Of a DNA stretch of 64,000 nucleotides, positions 35,975-45,128 are shown piece after piece. The position numbers and the translations under genes are program-made. The first letter of the stretch is position 1; each line of letters opens with the position of its first letter. The DNA comes from Robiginitalea marina. GTDB taxonomy: Bacteria > Bacteroidota > Bacteroidia > Flavobacteriales > Flavobacteriaceae. The stretch spans positions 124,001 through 188,000 of the forward strand of contig NZ_JAMXIB010000005.1 in NCBI RefSeq assembly GCF_024006985.1. The letters are read 5' to 3'. The notes under the pieces were generated by a model. It was not told the DNA's origin. It saw nothing but the letters and a program-made list of their open reading frames with translations, and ran no database searches.

Positions 35975-37159
35975 CTAGTAGGTAAGGGCGTTGCCGATCA
36001 GAAAAATAGCGGCCGCCACACTCGCTAAAATTACAAAAATAGTGTTCAGAAACAGATACTTAATCGTGGTTTTCAGCCATCCCTGCCCATAAAAGCGCCT
36101 CATGGAAAGGTAGAGGTAGACCAAAAAAACCAGGAGGAACCAGCCAATGGAGGTTACCCCAAATGCCGCGTCCACCAAAAAGCTAATGATCAGCAAGATA
36201 AAGAAGAGCGACTGACTGTGAAAGGAAAAGATCAGATTATCGGTGTAGGTGTAGGTTTTCCTGATGTAGACCAACCGCAGGAAGATCGTGAACAGCGGCA
36301 GGAAGAGGAAAATGGCGAATGGGATCGTGGAGATCAACTGGCTTACAAAGCTCCCCGGCTGCCGGTTCAGGTGGTCGATGCTGTCGGCGAACCCAAACGA
36401 AAACCGGTCTTCCTGCCGGTAAGGAAGCCCGTGTTTTTCAACGGCATCCTCATAGGTGTACACGCTGTCTTTGTCGATTAAGGTCAGGAAGAAATCAGCT
36501 TTTTTCAGCATGCGGTTCAGCCGCCCTGTTTCTTTAATGTTTTCGAGGTAGGCCAACGGATTTGAAAGGATGGTGGAATCCTTCTGTCTTTTGGTCTCCT
36601 TGATCGTTTCCTTGAACCCAAGGCCCTCCTGGCCCTTAAGGCCGAGGCTGTCGGGAAGCTTTACCCCCAGGCTGTCCAGTACGCCTTTGGGGAGGCTGTC
36701 GAGTTGGGCAATGGCTTCCTGCTGCTGCGGGTCGTCAGGATCCAGGTTGAGGTCCGGAATCAGGTTGATCCGTTCAGAAGGGCTGCTGCCATAACGGTCA
36801 AGCCGGTCGAAATCCTTGGTAAAGTTCAACATCAGGAAATATACGATGGCCAGGCTGAGCAGCAACCGGAAGGGGTTGGCGTACGAAAGCCTTTTCCCGG
36901 CGATAAAGTCCAGGGTGATTTTTCCGGGTTGCCAAAGCATAACGCGCAGGGTGCGCATCAGCCGGGTATCGAGGTTAACCAGGTCAGAAAAGTACTCCTC
37001 GAAGTAGTCCCTTATGGTAAGGTGTTTTGTGCTGTTGGCCTGGGAGCAGTTCGGGCAGTACCGGTCGCTGAGTTCCAGGGGATGCCCGCAGTTCAGGCAT
37101 TCGTTCCCCCTGTACTTTACCTGGTACCTGCCGCCGTGTTTGACCGGTGTTTGTTCCAT
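35975..37159 (-). CDS. DUF3667-type membrane protein with N-terminal zinc ribbon
   Basis: A 394-residue protein. The N-terminus holds a zinc ribbon with CLNC and CPNC pairs (about residues 20-40), followed by the DUF3667 segment (TIRDYFEEYFSDLVNLDTRL, then LWQPGKITLDFIAGKR). A long polar region follows, then about four to five membrane helices in the last 150 residues (ISTIPFAIFLFLPLFTIF onward). The family is common in Bacteroidota and has no known function. Likely an inner membrane protein with the ribbon in the cytoplasm. The T9SS plug gene ends 15 bases upstream on the same strand. Confidence 0.85.
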   Translation of the reverse strand: MEQTPVKHGGRYQVKYRGNECLNCGHPLELSDRYCPNCSQANSTKHLTIRDYFEEYFSDLVNLDTRLMRTLRVMLWQPGKITLDFIAGKRLSYANPFRLLLSLAIVYFLMLNFTKDFDRLDRYGSSPSERINLIPDLNLDPDDPQQQEAIAQLDSLPKGVLDSLGVKLPDSLGLKGQEGLGFKETIKETKRQKDSTILSNPLAYLENIKETGRLNRMLKKADFFLTLIDKDSVYTYEDAVEKHGLPYRQEDRFSFGFADSIDHLNRQPGSFVSQLISTIPFAIFLFLPLFTIFLRLVYIRKTYTYTDNLIFSFHSQSLFFILLIISFLVDAAFGVTSIGWFLLVFLVYLYLSMRRFYGQGWLKTTIKYLFLNTIFVILASVAAAIFLIGNALTY

Positions 37160-37174
37160 GCCCCGGGGAATGAC

Positions 37175-38419
37175 CTAATTGCTGATATTCCTTGAATTTA
37201 CGCTGCCAATGCCGATGACCTTGTCGTAAAGGTCGCCAAAATCCCGATAATATACCAGAATGGTATAGTTGTTTTCCGTAAAGTGGAAGTTGCCGCAAAC
37301 CGTGTTCAGTTCCACCGTGCCGTCTTCCTGTTCCACGGCGTATTTGAAATTGTAGAATCCCTGCTTCAAAAGGATGCGCGCTTCCATGTTGCCGGTTTCC
37401 CGGTTAAAGGCCATGCGGTTCTGGTCCTCCAGTTCGTAGTTGTTGAATTTGCCAAAAACATATACCCTGTCGAGCCCCAGTCGCTCGGTGTAGGGAAGGC
37501 TGAAATGCACCCAGGTATACTCCGCTTCCCGGGATTCTTCCCGGCCCTGCAGGGTGCGGATGACAAAATCCCCGTTGATGTCGGGGAAGTAGGTGTAGGC
37601 TTCCCTGTCCCGGTAGCGGTTGGGGAAGAGGTAGTGGTGGTACAGGTCGCCGAATTCGATCCGGGAGATGGCTGCCGTGGGCGCCCTCAGGTCGCTGGTG
37701 TCGAAGTTCAGGAATTCGTTGCCCCCGAAAAAGGCGGTTTCCTGGTCATAACGGTATACCAGTTCGGTGCCCAGGGTGAACTGAGGGGGGATGTTGTACA
37801 GGGCGGTGGGCCAGTGGTGGTTTTGAAGCAGGGCCACCTTGACCTCCTGTTTGGGGTTGATCAGCTGGATCCCGGAAGGGCGGATGCTGAACTGTACCGA
37901 TTGCTTTTGCTCCAGGAATTCAAAGTCGCGGGAGCGGCGTACCGTGGCAGCCACCTGCACCAGGTCCTGGTACACCACGAACCTGCGCGAAAACAGCAAT
38001 TCGTTTCCGGCCGTATAGATTTCCAGCATATAGTTTCCGCTTACCCGCAGCCCTACCTGCGCATTGGGCAGGGTGAGCTGGTAATTGGAGTACGGCTGGA
38101 GGGTGGTGTAACTGTTCTCGTAAAAAATGATGCGCTGGTTGTCCATGCCGCTCAGGTACTGGGACTTGAGTAATTGGGAAGGTTCCCAGGTATAGTCGCA
38201 ATGCACGATGCGGTAGTAGTAATCCTGTTCGCTGGCGGAGAGGTCGTCGAATTCGAGGGTCATGGATTCCCCGAGGCGGACCAGGGGAAACTGGTCTTCC
38301 GTGGGGCCGCGAAAGATCACGCTGCGGATGTATTCCGGGGGGGCGACTTCATACTGAACCTGGGCCATGGTGCCAAGCACCCAAAGGAATACAGGCAGTT
38401 GTTTAAGTTTCAGACGCAT
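37175..38419 (-). CDS. Type IX secretion system plug protein (DUF5103)
   Basis: A 414-residue exported protein with a signal peptide (FLWVLGTMAQ) and the beta-rich DUF5103 architecture. Motifs include PEYIRSVIFRGP near the N-terminus, YRIVHCDYTWEPSQLLKSQY, YSNYQLTLPNAQ and the C-terminal GKFNNYELEDQNRM and FKYAVEQEDGTVELN. In structures of the T9SS translocon a protein of this family plugs the periplasmic opening of the SprA channel. Here the assignment rests on motif pattern. ATG 38419 fits the signal peptide; a promoter box lies 20 bases upstream. Confidence 0.87.
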   Translation of the reverse strand: MRLKLKQLPVFLWVLGTMAQVQYEVAPPEYIRSVIFRGPTEDQFPLVRLGESMTLEFDDLSASEQDYYYRIVHCDYTWEPSQLLKSQYLSGMDNQRIIFYENSYTTLQPYSNYQLTLPNAQVGLRVSGNYMLEIYTAGNELLFSRRFVVYQDLVQVAATVRRSRDFEFLEQKQSVQFSIRPSGIQLINPKQEVKVALLQNHHWPTALYNIPPQFTLGTELVYRYDQETAFFGGNEFLNFDTSDLRAPTAAISRIEFGDLYHHYLFPNRYRDREAYTYFPDINGDFVIRTLQGREESREAEYTWVHFSLPYTERLGLDRVYVFGKFNNYELEDQNRMAFNRETGNMEARILLKQGFYNFKYAVEQEDGTVELNTVCGNFHFTENNYTILVYYRDFGDLYDKVIGIGSVNSRNISN

Positions 38420-38439
38420 TCTCCTCCGGTTATCGGATG

Positions 38440-38447
38440 CAAAGGTA
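38440..38447 (-). promoter_or_regulatory. TAnnTTTG promoter box for the T9SS plug-DUF3667-apaG run
   Basis: TACCTTTG on the minus strand, 20 bases before ATG 38419. Confidence 0.55.
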
Positions 38448-38530
38448 AACAAAAACCGACCCCCCGGAATTCCCATCGATGTACCGTCCAAAAAAAGGGT
38501 TAATAATTATGAAAACTTTCTTTTAAGTGC

Positions 38531-38538
38531 TATTTTTG
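38531..38538 (+). promoter_or_regulatory. TAnnTTTG promoter box for the nqr operon
   Basis: TATTTTTG, 31 bases before the nqrA ATG in an AT-rich region. No clear -33 element was seen. Confidence 0.6.
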
Positions 38539-38569
38539 GCCGTATTTTTAACCTAAGGTCTACCCTATT

Positions 38570-39922
38570 ATGTCCACTGACATCCGGATCAAAAAAGGAT
38601 TGAATATCAACCTTGTCGGAGCTGCAGAACCCACCACTTCCAGGGCCGTTTCGAGTAATGTTTACGCGATTAATCTGAGTGATTTCCACGGCCTGGTCCC
38701 CAAAATGATCGTCAGGGAAGGCGCTGAGGTGAAAGTCGGGGAACCCCTTTTCTGCAACAAGAATTATCCCGAGATGAAGTTCGTCTCCCCCGCCAGCGGG
38801 GAGCTGGTGGAAATCCAGAGGGGTGCCCGCAGGAAAATCCTAAGCATAAAGATCCTGGCCGACAAAGAACAGAAAACCCTTGAGCACCAGCCCCCGGACC
38901 TCAAAAAGGCTGATGCAGCCCGGGTGCGGGCCTTCCTGTTGGAGTCGGGGTGCTGGCCGTTTATCAAACAACGCCCTTACGACGTAATCGCCAATCCCGA
39001 CGACGTCCCCAAGGCCATTTTCATTTCGGCCTATAGCACCGCCCCCCTGGCGGCCGATATCAACTACACCCTTAAGGGAAAGGAAAAACAGCTGCAGGCT
39101 GCCATCGACGCCCTCTCCAAACTGACTCCCGGCCCCATCCATGTTGGGGTGGGAAAAGGGGAAAATTCACCCTTTTCGGGCCTGGAAGGCATTACCCGCC
39201 ACCAGGTGAGCGGCCCGCACCCGGCTGGCCTGGTGGGCACCCTGATCAACCGGGTAGACCCGATCAGCAAAGGGGAGCGCGTGTGGACCCTGTCCCCCCA
39301 GGACCTTGTGATCCTCGGCGAAACCCTGCTGACTGGGAAATTCAACCCGGAGCGGGTGGTGGCCCTGGCGGGTTCCTGTGTGAAATCCCCGAAGTACTAC
39401 CTTACCCGGATCGGGGCAGAGATCTCCACCTTTCTCTATGCCAGCGGGGTGGAACAGAAGAATATCCGCGTGATCAACGGCGATGTGCTAACCGGTAGCA
39501 AAACGTCCCCTGACGGGCACCTCGGGTTTTATAACACCACCGTTTCGGTCATCCCCGAAGGAGATGATTATGAGCTCTTCGGCTGGACCAGGCCGGTATT
39601 TAACAAAATCTCCTCGACCCGTTCCCTTACGTTTTCGTGGCTCAACCCGAAGAAGAAGTACGATTTGGACACCAATACCAACGGAGAGCACCGGGCCTTT
39701 GTGGTCACAGGGCTTTATGAGGAGGTCTTCCCCCTGGATATCTACCCCATGCAGCTGCTGAAAGCCTGTATGTATAAGGACCTCGATGAAATGGAACAAC
39801 TGGGCCTTTACGAGGTGGCCCCGGAGGATTTTTCCCTTACAGAATTCATTTGTATTTCCAAGCAACCACACCAGCAGATTATCCGTGAAGGACTGGATTT
39901 GCTTCAAAAAGAAATAGGATAA
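38570..39922 (+). CDS. nqrA: Na+-translocating NADH:quinone reductase subunit A
   Basis: Peripheral cytoplasmic subunit (450 residues) of the six-subunit sodium-pumping NQR complex; it contributes to quinone interaction. Seen: N-terminal IRIKKGLNINLVGAAE, the barrel-sandwich segment KMIVREGAEVKVGEPLF, and VGVGKGENSPFSGLEGITRH, all typical of NqrA. First gene of a six-gene run with gaps of only a few bases. Confidence 0.96.
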   Translation: MSTDIRIKKGLNINLVGAAEPTTSRAVSSNVYAINLSDFHGLVPKMIVREGAEVKVGEPLFCNKNYPEMKFVSPASGELVEIQRGARRKILSIKILADKEQKTLEHQPPDLKKADAARVRAFLLESGCWPFIKQRPYDVIANPDDVPKAIFISAYSTAPLAADINYTLKGKEKQLQAAIDALSKLTPGPIHVGVGKGENSPFSGLEGITRHQVSGPHPAGLVGTLINRVDPISKGERVWTLSPQDLVILGETLLTGKFNPERVVALAGSCVKSPKYYLTRIGAEISTFLYASGVEQKNIRVINGDVLTGSKTSPDGHLGFYNTTVSVIPEGDDYELFGWTRPVFNKISSTRSLTFSWLNPKKKYDLDTNTNGEHRAFVVTGLYEEVFPLDIYPMQLLKACMYKDLDEMEQLGLYEVAPEDFSLTEFICISKQPHQQIIREGLDLLQKEIG

Positions 39923-39925
39923 GCT

Positions 39926-41203
39926 ATGAGCGAGAATAAACTCACCCTGAAAAAGCGCCTGCACGAAATCAAGCACCGGTTAAAGGGCAAAAAGATTGCG
40001 CCGGCCTTTGGCGCCTTCCATACCTTCCTGTACACCCCGGACGAGACCACCCACAGCGGAAGCCATGTCCGGGCTGCGGATGACCTGAAACGGACCATGA
40101 ACATGGTAATCCTGGCGCTGTTGCCGGTATTGCTGTTTTCTTTTTTCAACACGGGCTACCAGCACTTTGCTGCTATCGATGCCGCCAGCGGCGCTCCCCG
40201 TACCCTTGACCTTTTTGGGAACTTCCTCACCTGGGAGAACTTCTGGCTCGGCTTTGTCCAGGTTATGCCCCTGGTGATCATCTCCTACGCCGTGGGCCTT
40301 GGGGTGGAATTCATTTTTGCCATTATCAAGGGCCATGAAGTGGAGGAAGGATACCTGGTGACTGGGATGCTCGTCCCCCTGATCATCCCTGTGGATACTC
40401 CCCTGTGGATGCTGGTGGTGGCCGTGGTGTTCGGTGTGGTTATCGGAAAGGAAGTGTTTGGTGGCACGGGGATGAACATCCTCAACCCCGCCCTGACGAT
40501 CCGGGCATTCCTGTTTTTCGCCTATCCGACCTGGATGAGCGGTGACAAGGTTTGGGTCCACGGGGCCGTGGACCGGGCCGGGACCCCTGATGCCATCTCC
40601 GGGGAAACCGTGTTGGGCTACCTCGCACAGAACAATACCTTTGAGTACAGCACCGCCGACATGTTTTTTGGCTTTATACCCGGTTCGGTGGGAGAGACCT
40701 CAGCCTTCCTGATCCTCCTGGGCGGCTTGTTTATGATCTTCAGCAAAATCGCCAGCTGGCGCATCATGGTCAGCGCAGTCCTCGGGTCCCTGGCCATGGG
40801 GTTGATCTTTAACTGGGTGGTCGACCTGGGCTGGGTGGGCGAAAGCAGCCGCTTTTACGGCCTTATGAGTTTTGAATACTGGAAGCACCTGATTGCCGGC
40901 GGTCTTGCCTTCGGGATCGTTTATATGGCCACCGACCCGGTCACGGGATCCCAGACCCACCGCGGGAAATGGATTTACGGGTTTTTAATCGGGTTCCTTT
41001 CCGTGATGATCCGGGTCTTCAACCCCGCCTACCCGGAAGGGGTGTTCCTGGCCATCCTGCTGATGAACGTATTTGCCCCGACCATCGACCATTATGTGAT
41101 CCGGGCCAACGTAAAGAAGCGGCTGAAGCGATTCAAAACAGCCACGGTATACCCGCAGGCTACGGATGACAAAGCTGAACAACTCAAAGCAGAAACCGTT
41201 TAA
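39926..41203 (+). CDS. nqrB: Na+-translocating NADH:quinone reductase subunit B
   Basis: Inner membrane subunit (425 residues, about ten helices), binding covalent FMN and riboflavin and taking part in Na+ transport. Seen: VLALLPVLLFSFFNTGYQHF (positions 40108-40167), GKEVFGGTGMNILNPALTIR and the MATDPVTGSQTHRGKWIYG motif. The FMN attachment site reads DAISGETVL with T228 as acceptor; studied proteins usually have SGAT, so Glu replaces Ala here. ApbE, encoded 5 kb downstream, would attach the FMN. Confidence 0.95.
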   Translation: MSENKLTLKKRLHEIKHRLKGKKIAPAFGAFHTFLYTPDETTHSGSHVRAADDLKRTMNMVILALLPVLLFSFFNTGYQHFAAIDAASGAPRTLDLFGNFLTWENFWLGFVQVMPLVIISYAVGLGVEFIFAIIKGHEVEEGYLVTGMLVPLIIPVDTPLWMLVVAVVFGVVIGKEVFGGTGMNILNPALTIRAFLFFAYPTWMSGDKVWVHGAVDRAGTPDAISGETVLGYLAQNNTFEYSTADMFFGFIPGSVGETSAFLILLGGLFMIFSKIASWRIMVSAVLGSLAMGLIFNWVVDLGWVGESSRFYGLMSFEYWKHLIAGGLAFGIVYMATDPVTGSQTHRGKWIYGFLIGFLSVMIRVFNPAYPEGVFLAILLMNVFAPTIDHYVIRANVKKRLKRFKTATVYPQATDDKAEQLKAETV

Positions 41204-41205
41204 TT

Positions 41206-41955
41206 ATGGCTGTCAATACGGATAAGAACGTTTATACGGTACTATTTGCCACCCTCATGGTAGTCGTGGTGGGTTCCATCCTGGCGTACCTGGCCTCCGG
41301 CCTGAAACCGCTGATTCGCGAGAACGAGCGGTTTGAAAAGCAGCAGAACATCCTCTATGCCCTTGGTGTGAATGAAAACGAGGGCCCGGGTTCCGTGGAT
41401 TTTATCCCTACCGACCGGGTTGAAGAGGTGTTCTCCCAGCACATCAGGGAACAGCTGGTAATCAGTGGCGACCAGATCACCCGCGACGACCAGGCGTACC
41501 TGATCGACATTAAAAAGGAGCTGGCTGCGAAGAAAAGCGGTCAAACCCCCAGGTTGCCGGTATTTATCGGGGAGAAGGACGGGAAGACCTACCATATCCT
41601 GCCCATGTACGGCAAGGGCCTATGGGACGCTATCTGGGGCTTTATGGCCCTTGATGAGAACATGGTGGTCCAGGGGGTTTATTTTGACCACAAGGGGGAG
41701 ACCCCGGGGCTCGGGTCCAACATCAAGGAACGCTTTTTTATGGATGACTTCATTGGGGAATCCATTGTCAACAACGGACGCCTTGTGGGTATCGGGGTGG
41801 TCAAGGGAAACAACGACCCGGTGAACAACGACAAGCAGGACAACCAGGTCGATGCCCTGGCAGGAGCCACCATTACCGGAAACGGGGTCACGGCCATGAT
41901 TTCCGAAAGCCTGAACCTCTACAAGGACTATCTACAATCAATAAGCACGAAATAA
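41206..41955 (+). CDS. nqrC: Na+-translocating NADH:quinone reductase subunit C
   Basis: Subunit with one N-terminal membrane helix (about residues 11-31) and a periplasmic FMN-binding domain (249 residues total). The covalent FMN site is DALAGATITG with T222 as acceptor. The family consensus has Ser or Ala before the GAT. Other family motifs: GKGLWDAIWGFMALD and DHKGETPGLGSNI. It starts 2 bases after nqrB. Confidence 0.95.
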   Translation: MAVNTDKNVYTVLFATLMVVVVGSILAYLASGLKPLIRENERFEKQQNILYALGVNENEGPGSVDFIPTDRVEEVFSQHIREQLVISGDQITRDDQAYLIDIKKELAAKKSGQTPRLPVFIGEKDGKTYHILPMYGKGLWDAIWGFMALDENMVVQGVYFDHKGETPGLGSNIKERFFMDDFIGESIVNNGRLVGIGVVKGNNDPVNNDKQDNQVDALAGATITGNGVTAMISESLNLYKDYLQSISTK

Positions 41956-41956
41956 T

Positions 41957-42604
41957 ATGGGACTGTTATCCAAGAAAGACGCAAACCTGATCCTGGATCC
42001 CCTTGCGGACAATAACCCCATCACCATACAGGTGCTGGGGATTTGCTCCGCCCTGGCCATTACAGCTGAACTGAAGGCCTCCGTGGTGATGGCCCTGTCG
42101 GTGGTCTTTGTACTGGGCCTGGGGAACGTGGTGATTTCCCTGATGCGGAACATCATCCCCTCCAAAATACGGATTATTGTTCAACTGGTGGTGGTTGCCA
42201 CCCTGGTGATCATCGTCGACCAGGTCCTCAAGGCCTTCGCCTATGAGCTGAGCAAGACCCTGGCAGTCTTCGTGGGGCTGATTATCACCAACTGTATCAT
42301 CATGGGCCGCTTTGAGGCCTTTGCCCTGGGCAACGGCCCCTGGAAATCGTTCCTGGATGGCATCGGGAATGCCCTCGGTTATGGGGTCATCCTGATTATC
42401 GTCGGGTTCTTCAGGGAACTCCTCGGCTCCGGCTCCCTTTTTGGCATCAAGGTCCTTGGGGACCCCATCGCCAGGACAGGCCTGTACGCCACAGGCTACG
42501 AAAATAATGGATTTATGATCCTTCCCCCGGCAGCACTGATTGTCGTGGGGCTCATCATCTGGGTGCAACGTTCACGCAACCAGGCCCTGATTGAGGAAAA
42601 TTAG
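41957..42604 (+). CDS. nqrD: Na+-translocating NADH:quinone reductase subunit D
   Basis: Integral membrane subunit (215 residues, six helices) related to RnfE; with NqrE it forms the membrane core and holds an iron centre. Seen: NPITIQVLGICSALAITAEL with the cysteine of the iron site, and the second cysteine half-site FVGLIITNCIIMGRFEAFAL. It starts 1 base after nqrC. Confidence 0.96.
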   Translation: MGLLSKKDANLILDPLADNNPITIQVLGICSALAITAELKASVVMALSVVFVLGLGNVVISLMRNIIPSKIRIIVQLVVVATLVIIVDQVLKAFAYELSKTLAVFVGLIITNCIIMGRFEAFALGNGPWKSFLDGIGNALGYGVILIIVGFFRELLGSGSLFGIKVLGDPIARTGLYATGYENNGFMILPPAALIVVGLIIWVQRSRNQALIEEN

Positions 42605-42634
42605 CACCAGTCGAATTAAACGAAACCTCGGATT

Positions 42635-43402
42635 ATGTTGGAACATATAGAATTATTCTTTAAGTCGATCTTCATAGACAATATGGTGTTCGCCGTATTC
42701 CTGGGGATGTGCTCCTACCTGGCCGTTTCCAAGAAGGTGGCGACCGCGGTGGGCCTTGGGGCTGCCGTGATTTTTGTCCTCGGGGTAACCGTGCCCCTGA
42801 ACTGGTTGCTCGACCAGTACATCCTGCAGGCGGGAGCGCTCTCCTGGCTGGGCCCGGAGTACGCAGAGTACGACCTGAGCTTCCTGTCCTTTATCATGTT
42901 TATCGCCACCATAGCCACCATGGTTCAATTGGTGGAAATTGTGGTGGAGCGCTTTTCCCCGGCCCTTTACAACAGCCTCGGGATCTTCCTGCCTCTGATC
43001 GCGGTAAACTGCGCGATCCTTGGGGGCTCCCTGTTCATGCAGGCCCGGGAAATCGCTACCCTGGGGCTTGCCCTGAACTACGGGATCAGCTCGGGTATCG
43101 GCTGGTTCCTGGCCATCCTGGCTATCGCAGCCATTCGCGAAAAAATCCGGTATTCCAATGTGCCGCCCCCCCTGCGCGGACTGGGTATCACCTTTATCAT
43201 CACGGGCCTGATGGGCATCGGTTTCCAGAGTTTCGGGGGGATGCTGACCGGAGGGGATGAAGGCGGTTCCGAGGCGGCTCCTGAAACAGCGCTGCAACCG
43301 AAAGAAGCCACTATCGCCGGGGCCAAACCCGAAATGAAGGAAGAAAAAGAAGAGGCAAAGGAAACCGTCCTTTCCTATAACGACGCATTAAACAAGCAGT
43401 AA
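42635..43402 (+). CDS. nqrE: Na+-translocating NADH:quinone reductase subunit E with charged C-terminal tail
   Basis: Integral membrane subunit (255 residues), paralogous to NqrD and RnfA. The six-helix core occupies about residues 1-200 with the iron-site cysteines in [13 protein letters not shown] and [14 protein letters not shown]. Usual length is about 200; here about 50 extra residues form a Glu/Lys/Ala-rich tail ([20 protein letters not shown]), predicted to be cytoplasmic or surface-exposed and unstructured. The stop overlaps the start of nqrF as TAATG. Confidence 0.94.
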   Translation: MLEHIELFFKSIFIDNMVFAVFLGMCSYLAVSKKVATAVGLGAAVIFVLGVTVPLNWLLDQYILQAGALSWLGPEYAEYDLSFLSFIMFIATIATMVQLVEIVVERFSPALYNSLGIFLPLIAVNCAILGGSLFMQAREIATLGLALNYGISSGIGWFLAILAIAAIREKIRYSNVPPPLRGLGITFIITGLMGIGFQSFGGMLTGGDEGGSEAAPETALQPKEATIAGAKPEMKEEKEEAKETVLSYNDALNKQ

Positions 43403-44709
43403 TGATTTTAGCTACAACTACGGTTGGTACCATTGTAATCACGATCATTGCCTTCCTGGTGCTGGTCATGGCCCTGGTGGCCCTTTTGTTGTTCACCAAA
43501 GAAAAACTGGCCCCGTCCGGGCCGGTGACCATTACCATCAATGGGGAGAAAAAAATCCAGGTGCCTTCCGGGAATTCCCTGTTGGCAACCCTGGGAAACC
43601 AAAAGATATTCCTTCCTTCCGCTTGCGGGGGCGGGGGGACCTGCATCCAGTGTGAGTGCCACGTGATTTCCGGGGGCGGGGAAGCTTTGCCCACCGAGAC
43701 GCCACATTTTTCCAAGCGCGAACTCAGTGAAGGGGCCCGCCTGGCCTGCCAGGTGAAGGTTAAACAGGATATGGACATCACCATCCCAGAGGAGGTCTTC
43801 GGGATCAAGAAGTGGGAAGCCACAGTGGTCAGGAATTTCAACGTGGCCTCCTTTATCAAGGAATTCGTGGTGGAGATCCCTGAGGACATGAACTACAAGG
43901 CGGGCGGCTATATTCAGATCGAAATCCCGCCCTGCGAAATCCGCTACCAGGATATCGACATCACCGCCCACCCCAAGGAACACAACGACCCGGAGAAGTT
44001 TCGCAACGAGTGGGACAAATTCAACCTCTGGCCGTTGGTGATGAAGAATACCGAAACCGTGGAACGGGCCTATTCCATGGCCTCGTACCCCGCTGAAGGA
44101 CGGGAGATCATGCTGAACGTGCGTATTGCCACCCCGCCCTGGGACCGGAGCAAGAACGCCTGGATGAATGTTAACCCCGGAATCGCCTCCTCGTACATCT
44201 TCGCCTGCAAGCCTGGCGACAAAGTAACCATTTCAGGGCCTTTCGGGGAATTCTTTATCAATGAGTCCCAGGCGGAAATGCTCTATGTGGGCGGAGGGGC
44301 CGGGATGGCACCGATGCGTTCCCACCTCTACCACCTCTTTAAAACCCTCAGGACCGACCGGAAGGTGACTTTCTGGTATGGGGGGCGTTCCAAGAGGGAG
44401 CTGTTCTACATAGACCATTTCAAGGAGCTCGAAAGGGAGTTCCCGAATTTCAAATTCTACATGGCCCTTTCGGAGCCCCTTGAGGAGGATAACTGGAAGG
44501 TTAAGGAAAACATCGATGCGCCCGGCGACGGGTTTGTGGGCTTCATCCACAATTGCGTCATCGAAAATTACCTGAACCACCACGATACCCCCGAAGATAT
44601 CGAACTGTATTTCTGCGGCCCGCCCCTGATGAACAAGGCGGTCCAGAAAATGGGCGAGGACTTTGGAATCCCCGATGAAAATATCCGATTCGACGACTTT
44701 GGCGGGTAA
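43402..44709 (+). CDS. nqrF: Na+-translocating NADH:quinone reductase subunit F
   Basis: NADH-oxidising subunit (435 residues) where electrons enter NQR. Seen: N-terminal membrane helix (about 10-31), a [2Fe-2S] ferredoxin domain with C75, C81, C84 and C116, an FAD-binding domain with [10 protein letters not shown], and the NADH domain with [15 protein letters not shown] and the C-terminal [10 protein letters not shown]. Translation is coupled to nqrE. A terminator follows directly. Confidence 0.97.
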   Translation: MILATTTVGTIVITIIAFLVLVMALVALLLFTKEKLAPSGPVTITINGEKKIQVPSGNSLLATLGNQKIFLPSACGGGGTCIQCECHVISGGGEALPTETPHFSKRELSEGARLACQVKVKQDMDITIPEEVFGIKKWEATVVRNFNVASFIKEFVVEIPEDMNYKAGGYIQIEIPPCEIRYQDIDITAHPKEHNDPEKFRNEWDKFNLWPLVMKNTETVERAYSMASYPAEGREIMLNVRIATPPWDRSKNAWMNVNPGIASSYIFACKPGDKVTISGPFGEFFINESQAEMLYVGGGAGMAPMRSHLYHLFKTLRTDRKVTFWYGGRSKRELFYIDHFKELEREFPNFKFYMALSEPLEEDNWKVKENIDAPGDGFVGFIHNCVIENYLNHHDTPEDIELYFCGPPLMNKAVQKMGEDFGIPDENIRFDDFGG

Positions 44710-44725
44710 CCTGCCCTAATAAATT

Positions 44726-44757
44726 CAAAAACCGGTAGTTTACTATCGGTTTTTTTA
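44726..44757 (+). terminator. Terminator of the nqr operon
   Basis: A stem AACCGGTAG / CTATCGGTT (one G-T pair, 4-base loop) followed by a T-run, 17 bases after the nqrF stop. It separates nqrF from the small gene and apbE, unless read-through occurs. Confidence 0.85.
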
Positions 44758-44771
44758 TCCAAAGCAATCCT

Positions 44772-45128
44772 ATGAAACCCCTGACAGAACAAGAATTGCA
44801 TAACCTGGCCATGAATATCGTGGGGAGGCAATTGCAGGAGGAGGGGTTTGAGTTCATGGGGGTGAATAGCAAACCTGGTAAAAACCCTCAGTTTGTATGC
44901 CTCCGGGAGAAGCAGTTGCATTTTATCGTGGTGCGATCCGTAGCCTTTCCTGAGGACCCCACGAAGTTTGACGCCTCCCTGATGGAACGGGTAAAGGGAC
45001 ATGCCGGGAAATTTGAAGCGCGTACCTACTACGCCGGAGTCGGGTTGTCCAATGCCCGTGACCGCCGCCTGCCTGTTTACCTCAACGAGGAATACCTTGT
45101 AGAATATGCCGGCCTTATCGAAATTTAG
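44772..45128 (+). CDS. Conserved small protein between nqrF and apbE, function unknown
   Basis: A 118-residue soluble alpha/beta protein (MKPLTEQELHNLAMNIVGRQ at the start; KQLHFIVVRSVAFPEDPTKF and LPVYLNEEYLVEYAGLIEI later). It has no signal peptide or recognised catalytic motif. In this family such genes sit between nqrF and apbE and are sometimes labelled as NqrF fragments, but no ferredoxin or flavin motif is present, so that name would be wrong. Its 3' end overlaps the apbE start by 23 bases, suggesting shared expression. A role in NQR assembly is a guess from position. Confidence 0.75.
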   Translation: MKPLTEQELHNLAMNIVGRQLQEEGFEFMGVNSKPGKNPQFVCLREKQLHFIVVRSVAFPEDPTKFDASLMERVKGHAGKFEARTYYAGVGLSNARDRRLPVYLNEEYLVEYAGLIEI

